Source: Sesamum alatum (taxonomy: Eukaryota; Streptophyta; Magnoliopsida; Lamiales; Pedaliaceae). Taken from it: a stretch of DNA of 64,000 bases. The stretch covers positions 6,200,001 through 6,264,000 of the forward strand of contig JACGWO010000003.1 in the NCBI GenBank assembly GCA_034509735.1, written 5' to 3'. The first letter of the stretch is position 1; every line of letters starts with the position of its first letter. Under the pieces are notes generated by a model that worked only from the letters and a program-made list of their open reading frames with translations, had not been told where the DNA came from and did not search any database. This document shows positions 58,433 through 64,000 of the stretch, in pieces. The position numbers and the translations under genes are program-made.

Positions 58433-60427
58433 TGAAAGAGATCGGTGGATCGTCCCGGGAATTGCGCGAATGCGGAAGCTCGATAAAAATAAACATACAA
58501 AAATTAAAGCATGCTTTTAATTTAAAAGAACACGCTCAAGGGGTGTGCCCTTGAGGTTCCCGGGCGTTCGGTGTATCTCATGATCATAAAGCATGTAAAG
58601 AAATCATGGAGGCCATAGAGTTGAAAATTAAAGAGGGACGAAAAAAGTAAAACGAGACCTACCCGTTGTCGTTTTCGTCTTCAACGGCTACTCGCGTTGT
58701 TCCCCGTTTTGCACCGAGATCTCGTTCTTTGAGACCCTCCAAATCGTGACACACGATCAACCCACGTATCTTGCACGTCGTGCTAGCAACGAACAAGTGT
58801 ATAATTTTTGGAGTGGATGAATCAACAACACGTTATCAATTAACGGTATTGATTCATCTAAGTTCTAATGCTCCAAGAATAAAAGAACAAAGAAAAATAT
58901 TTTCTTGTTAGGGAGAGAGGGGCGGACGAGAGGTGAGGAGAGGGGAGAGTGTGTGTTGTGTGTGTGATTTCAAGAATCATCATCCTTCAATTGTTTGGAG
59001 GCTAGAGGTTTATATAGAGGAGGAGTTTAATCCTCTTTAAACTCCAACTCTAAGAACTCTAATTTGACTAGGATTTTGACCTAGTCAAAGTCCTAGTCAA
59101 ACTAGTGTTTGACCTAGTCAAACGAATCCTAGCCTTCCATCTCCCTTTTCCATCTCAACCGTTGATTTTAATTTAATGGAATATTTAAATCCCATTAACT
59201 ATTCCAAAAGGCTAAAAGAATAAATATAATATAATAAATAAATATTAGTATTTATTCTAAGTCCATTAAATCAACCCTTTAATAAAATCCTATTTATTAA
59301 TTTAATTCCCTTTATCAAATAGAAGGAATTAATTTCTCCAAGAAAATATAAGACCCGATTAAATCTAATTTAATCATTCCTTTACTCCAATATTTAATCC
59401 CAAATTAAATATTAAGTGTGTGTGGATAGTGTGTGACTCTTTAGGTTCACCATTCAGCTAGACTTGGTCGGATTCCTAGAATCCGCCCGTTATCATGGGT
59501 GGCCATCTAGCAACGGTCCATGGCACTAGAGACTAGGTGAAATATTCGGGGATGAACATTTAGGCTCTAACAGTACACTTGTCCTTCTATCTTCGGTCTC
59601 ATCACTTAGGGTCTAGGGCACGGAAAATGCAGGTACCCATTTTGGACCTAAGTGTCGGTCTGTCCTTACTAAACGCCGCAAGGGAAACCTTTCCCTTCTA
59701 TTCAGTTACTGTGACCACAGATTTTAGGGACAAGACATAGAGCATACATGAGGCTCAACTGTCAATACCTCTTGACAGGAGACAGATCCTTTCTTGGAAA
59801 CTACTGTCACTTTGTACACCTGAGCTGTACTAGACATGGCTTATGACTACTCAAGAGTATTTTGGCAATCTCTCACCATATCTAAGATACAGACCTGATG
59901 CACAGGTAAACTCAGCAGTTCCTCAAGTCAAAGGACTTGGCCTGTACCGTTGGAACCGGGAATACACGTCATACCTTGCTGACCATACTCAAGGTCCTCC
60001 GTAAGACGGTTCCCGCGAGTCACCTCAGTCAGCTGCTTCCTAGTATGCTGACCCACTAACACTACTTAGACGACATTCGTCTCCCGTCGATGAAATACGA
60101 CAGCAGATGCTTAGCGCAAGTCTCAAAGGGAATCCCGGTACCCATTTTCGGGATTCCTTGACTTGGAGATTTCCGGACTGATTCGGTGAGACTGATTTCA
60201 TGGACCTACCTCCAAGCGTAGTCCCAGTCCCCGAAATCGTTTCTCCCGTGGGCTTTGTTTGCGTAGTGAACAGAAATGCAAACGCAGATAAGTGAACGTA
60301 AACAAAGTATTGCCATATGAATTTTCACTTCTTTATTCATAAATGTTTTTATCAAATACCAAAAATTGTCTAGACATAGGTTACATAATTCTGCCAAAAT
60401 TGGCTTACATGGTCACCTATTCTAACA
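58433..60427 (-). repeat. E8 3' LTR, type A
   Basis: A complete 1,995-bp A LTR on the minus strand (TGAAAG left, CTAACA right) next to a polypurine tract. TATATAA on the minus strand lies at 59010-59016 and H1 at 58817-58858. Left flank AATCC (58428-58432) is one half of the presumed TSD; the other half is outside the window. Together with the B LTR end it creates an inverted repeat (TCCCGGGACAATCC / GGATCGTCCCGGGA). Confidence 0.93.
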
Positions 60428-62276
60428 ATCTCCCACTTGACCTTTAAAGCCAATTGCCCATATGCTTAATCCCCATCTTCTCAAGATGTTGCGTATGAGC
60501 GCTCTGCGACATAGGCTTTGTCAGCGGGTCTGCTGTGTTGTCTACCGAGTGGACTCGGTCCATCCGGACGTCACCTCTTCCTACCATTTCTCTAAGAAGA
60601 TGGTAGCGTCTAAGAATGTGTTTGGAACAGTGATGAGATCTCGGTTCCTTTGCTTGCGCTATAGCGCCGTTGTTATCACAGAAGATGACAACAGGCTCGG
60701 CGATGCTAGGCACCACACCCAACTCTTGGATGTAGTTTCTCATCCAAAACCGCTTTCTTAGCAGCTTCTGAAGCTGCTATGTATTCAGCTTCTGTGGTGG
60801 AGTCAGCAAATGGTTGCTTGCTTGGAACTTTTCCAAGCTACTACTCCTCCATTGAATTTGAATACGTACCCCGATTGAGACTTGGCATCATCGTCATCAG
60901 ACTGGAAGCTAGCGTCGCTAAAGCCTTCAAGAATTAGTTCTCCATTGCCATAGACTAGGAACATGTCTTTAGTCCTCCTTAGGTACTTAAGGATGCCCTT
61001 AACAACATTCCAATGTGCCTCTCCTGCGCAGGACTGATATCTGCTTGTCACGCTTAAAGCGTATGCAATGTCAGGCCTAGTGCAGTGGACCGCATATTGT
61101 ATGCTACCTACGACAGAAGCATAGGGAATGACCTTCATCCTTTCAAGTTCCTCATCAGTCTGTGGGGACTGTTTCTTGGATAACTTGATCCCATGCCTCA
61201 TTGGAAGGAATCCTCGTTTGGAGTTGTCCATTCGATATCTCTTTAGGACTTTCTCCATATACGAGTTTTGGGTGACTCCTAAAATCCTTTTAGATCTGTC
61301 CCTGACAATCTGGATGCCTAGGATGTAGGAGGCTTCACCCAAGTCCTTCATGGAAAACCGGGTTGACAACCATGCTTTTGTGTTTCCTAACATTCTAACG
61401 TCATTACCAATGAGCAGAATGTCATCCACATAAAGCACTAGGAAACACTATTGAGCTCCCACTGACCTTCTTGTATACACAAGGGTCGGATTCATTTTTG
61501 ATGAAGTCATAACCCCGTATTACTTCATCAAAGCGAATGTTCCAACTTCGGGAGGCTTGTTTGAGGCCATAGATGGACTTCTGGAGACGACAGACTTTCT
61601 GCTCTTCTCCAGTGACCGTGAAACCCTGCGGCTGATCCATATAGATCTCTTCTTCAATGAAACCGTTGAGGAAGGCCGTTTTCACGTCCATCTGCCATAT
61701 CTCATAGTCATCCCATGCTGCTATGGCGAGCAGAATCCGAATGGATTTAGCCATGGCTACTGGCGAGTAGGTATCCTCGAAATCAACCCCCGGTCGTTGA
61801 GTGCATCCCTTAGCTACAAGCCTAGCCTTAAAGGTTGTGACTTCTCCATCAACGCCATGTTTGCGCTTGTAGACCCACTTACAGCTGACTGACTTAACAC
61901 CTTTCGGTGGATCTACATGACTCCAGACTTGGTTCTCGCTCATGGAGTCCATTTCGGCTTTCATGGCCTCAAGCCATTTCTCGGAGTTGATGTCAGACAT
62001 TGCTTCTCCATACGTCTTAGGATCGTTATCCAAAAGATCAGTCGCACCTAGAAAGCCATATCTCACTGGAGGTCTGGACTCTCTAGTGGACCTACGGAGA
62101 ACGGGAACGTCAGTCGTGACTGTGGGCGCTGACTGTATCGGAGCCGGCGGTTCAGGAACCGGGACTGGCTGTTCCTGAGGCTGTCCTTCATGCCTAGCAT
62201 GTTGGACTTCTCGAGGTTGGTCAGCCCTTCGGCTGTTAATCCTGAATCCTCTAAGTGAGGGTTCCGCGGCCTCCTC
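60428..62276 (-). pseudogene. pol: E8 RT and RNase H, interrupted
   Basis: Starts with the polypurine tract (60428-60441). RNase H (60743-60444) has [18 protein letters not shown] and [14 protein letters not shown] is in two frames (61438-60803 with LYVDDILLIGND, 62066-61422 with CKWVYKRK, WQMDVKTAFLNG and YGLKQASRSWN). The frames are separated by a one-base insertion near 61440, and RT and RNase H by another near 60810. Upstream is the integrase-RT linker up to 62276, where a + strand LTR enters. Close to E2 and E7, hence an A-type element; the rest lies beyond the window. Confidence 0.9.
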
Positions 62277-64000
62277 TGTTAGAATAGGTGACCATGTAAG
62301 CCAATTTTGGCAGGAATATGTAACCTATGTCTAGACAATTCTTTGGTATTTGATAAAACATTTATGAATAAAGAAGTGAAAATTCATATGACAATACTTT
62401 GTTTACGTTCACTTATATCTGCATTTACATTTCTGTTTACTACGCAAACAAAGCCCACGGACTAAGTAACGATTTCGGGGACTGGGACTACGCTTGGAGG
62501 TAGGTCCATGAAATCAGTCTCACCGAATCAGTCCGGAAATCTCCAAGTCAAGGAATCCCGAAAATGGGTACCGGGATTCCCTTTGAGACTTGCACTAAGC
62601 ATCTGCTGTCGCGTTTCATCGACGGGTGACGAAGGTCGTCCGAGCAGTGTTAGTGGGTCAGCATGCTAGGAAGCAGCTGACTGAGGTGACTCGTGGGAAC
62701 CGTCTTACGGAGGACCTTGAGTATGGTCAGCAAGGTATGACGTGTATTCCCGGTTCCAACGGTACAGGCCAAGTCCTTTGACTTGAGGAACTGCTGAGTT
62801 TACCTGTGCGTAAGGTCTGTATCTTAGATATGGTGAGAGATTGCCAAAATACTCTTGAGTAGTCATAAGCCATGTCTAGTGCAGCTCGGGTGCACAAAGT
62901 GACAGTAGTTTCCAAGAAAGGATTTATCTCCTGTCAAAAGGTATTGACAGTTGAGTCTCATGTATGCTATGTGTCTTGTCCCTGAAATCTGTGGCCACAG
63001 TGACTGAACAGAAGGGAAAGGTTTCCCTTGCGGCGTTTAGTAAGGACAGACCGACACTTAGATCCAAAATGGGTACCTGCTTTTTCCGTGCCCTAGACTC
63101 TAAGTGATGAGACCGAAGACAGAAGGACAAGTGTACTGTTAGAGTCTAAATGTTCATCCCCGAATATTTCTCCTAGTCTCTAGTCCCATGGACCGTTGCT
63201 AGATGGCCACCCATGGTGACGGACGGATTCTAGGAATCCGACAAGTCTAGCTGAATGGTGAACCTAAAGAGTCACACACTATCCACACACACTTAGTATT
63301 TAATTTGGAATTAAATATTGGAGTAAAGGAATGATTAAATTAGATTTAATCGGGTCCTATATTTTCTTGGAGAAATTAATTCCTTCTATTTGATAAAGGG
63401 AATTAAATTAATAAATAGGATTTATTAAAAGGGTTGATTTAATGGGCTTAGAATAAATAATAATATTTATTCATTATATTATATTTATTCTTTTAGCCTT
63501 TGGGAATATTTAATAGGATTTAAATATTCCATTAAATTAAAATCAACGGTTGAGATGGAAAGGGGAGATGGAAGGCTAGGATTCGTTTGACTAGGTCAAA
63601 CACTAGTTTGACTAGGACTTTGACTAGGTCAAAATCCTAGTCAAATTAGGTTACTTAGAGTTTGAGTTTAAAGAGGATTAAACTCTTCCTCTAGATAAAC
63701 CTCTAGCTTCCAACATTTGTAGGATGATGATTCTTGAAAACACACACAACACACACTCTCTCCTCTCCTCTCTCGTCCGCCCCTCTCTCTCTCTCACCAA
63801 GAAAATATTATTTTTTTCTTGTTCTTTTGTTCTTGGAACAATTGAACTAAGGAAGATCGGTCCCGTTAATTCATAACGCGTGGTTGATCTATCCTCTCCA
63901 AAATAATACTTGTTCGTTGCTAGCACGACGTGCAAGAATACGTGGGTGGATCGTGTGTCACGATTTGGAGGATCTCAAGAACGAGGTCTTGGTGCAAAAC
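62277..64000 (+). mobile_element. A-type LTR, cut by window edge
   Basis: It begins TGTTAGAATAGG inside the E8 linker (left flank TCCTC, 62272-62276) and runs to the window end. The TATA position reads TAGATAA (about 63692-63698), a changed box. H1 at 63854-63890 (AGATCGGTC / GGTTGATCT) differs from 19988-20024 at several positions, with pairing kept. Solo LTR or element cannot be decided. Confidence 0.9.

Noticed and set aside
58415..58455. Inverted repeat at the junction of two LTRs as a new structure.
   Set aside because: Explained by insertion of the minus-strand E8 into the end of a plus-strand B LTR, which places two similar LTR ends head to head.

Overview
The window is plant nuclear DNA made almost wholly of nested Ty1/copia LTR retrotransposons. 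I see no host gene, tRNA, rRNA, CRISPR array or bacterial feature. Evidence: the gene order gag - zinc knuckle - protease (DTG) - integrase (HH-CC, DD35E) - reverse transcriptase (YVDD) - RNase H; LTRs of about 2.0-2.2 kb that begin TGTTAG and end in TTTCA or CTTCA; 5-bp target-site duplications (TSDs); initiator-tRNA-Met-type primer sites; and a leader of nearly 2 kb between primer site and gag. Long LTRs plus a long leader resemble the Angela/BARE-1 side of plant copia. That placement, and the view that this is a large repeat-rich flowering-plant genome, are inference.

Four related LTR types occur (names are mine): A and subtype A' (about 1.98-2.0 kb), B (about 2.24 kb), C (about 2.23 kb), D (2.22 kb). 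Element names E1-E8 and X are also mine.

Layout, left to right. 1-2763: fragment E1 (+), split in reverse transcriptase by a solo A LTR (719-2710). 2764-20403: E2 (+), missing its 5' LTR, with leader, gag, protease, then E3 (-, B type, 5638-15343) nested in protease, then integrase, RT, RNase H and 3' A LTR. 20404-22257: old E4 (-) gag/protease and leader. 22258-32445: X (+, also E5) with a D-type 5' LTR, a leader holding a truncated A LTR, gag, a solo A' LTR in the zinc knuckle, then protease and integrase. 32446-45950: E7 (+, A'), fused to X through an 8-bp microhomology and carrying three solo LTRs (C-, B+, C+) before its own 3' LTR. 45951-57300: a second copy of the X protease/integrase, interrupted by the nearly complete E6 (-, C type, 46360-56534). 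57301-64000: an internally deleted B LTR, E8 (-, A type) entered from its 3' LTR, and a + strand A LTR cut by the window edge.

Most promising signals are non-coding. The transcribed part of the LTRs carries two RNA-like hairpins whose stems change in a compensatory way between LTR types while a short apical loop or core stays fixed. The long leaders carry a CpG-rich island, a perfect inverted repeat, two copies of a CACGA-N-TCGTG palindrome always about 80 bp apart, and a small covarying hairpin before gag. E3 has similar LTRs, an intact primer site and polypurine tract, but a ruined coding region, so it looks non-autonomous. The X/E7 region records a tandem duplication with a readable breakpoint.

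No gene here looks fully functional. All copies of gag-pol carry stops, frameshifts, deletions or insertions. E6 is the best preserved.
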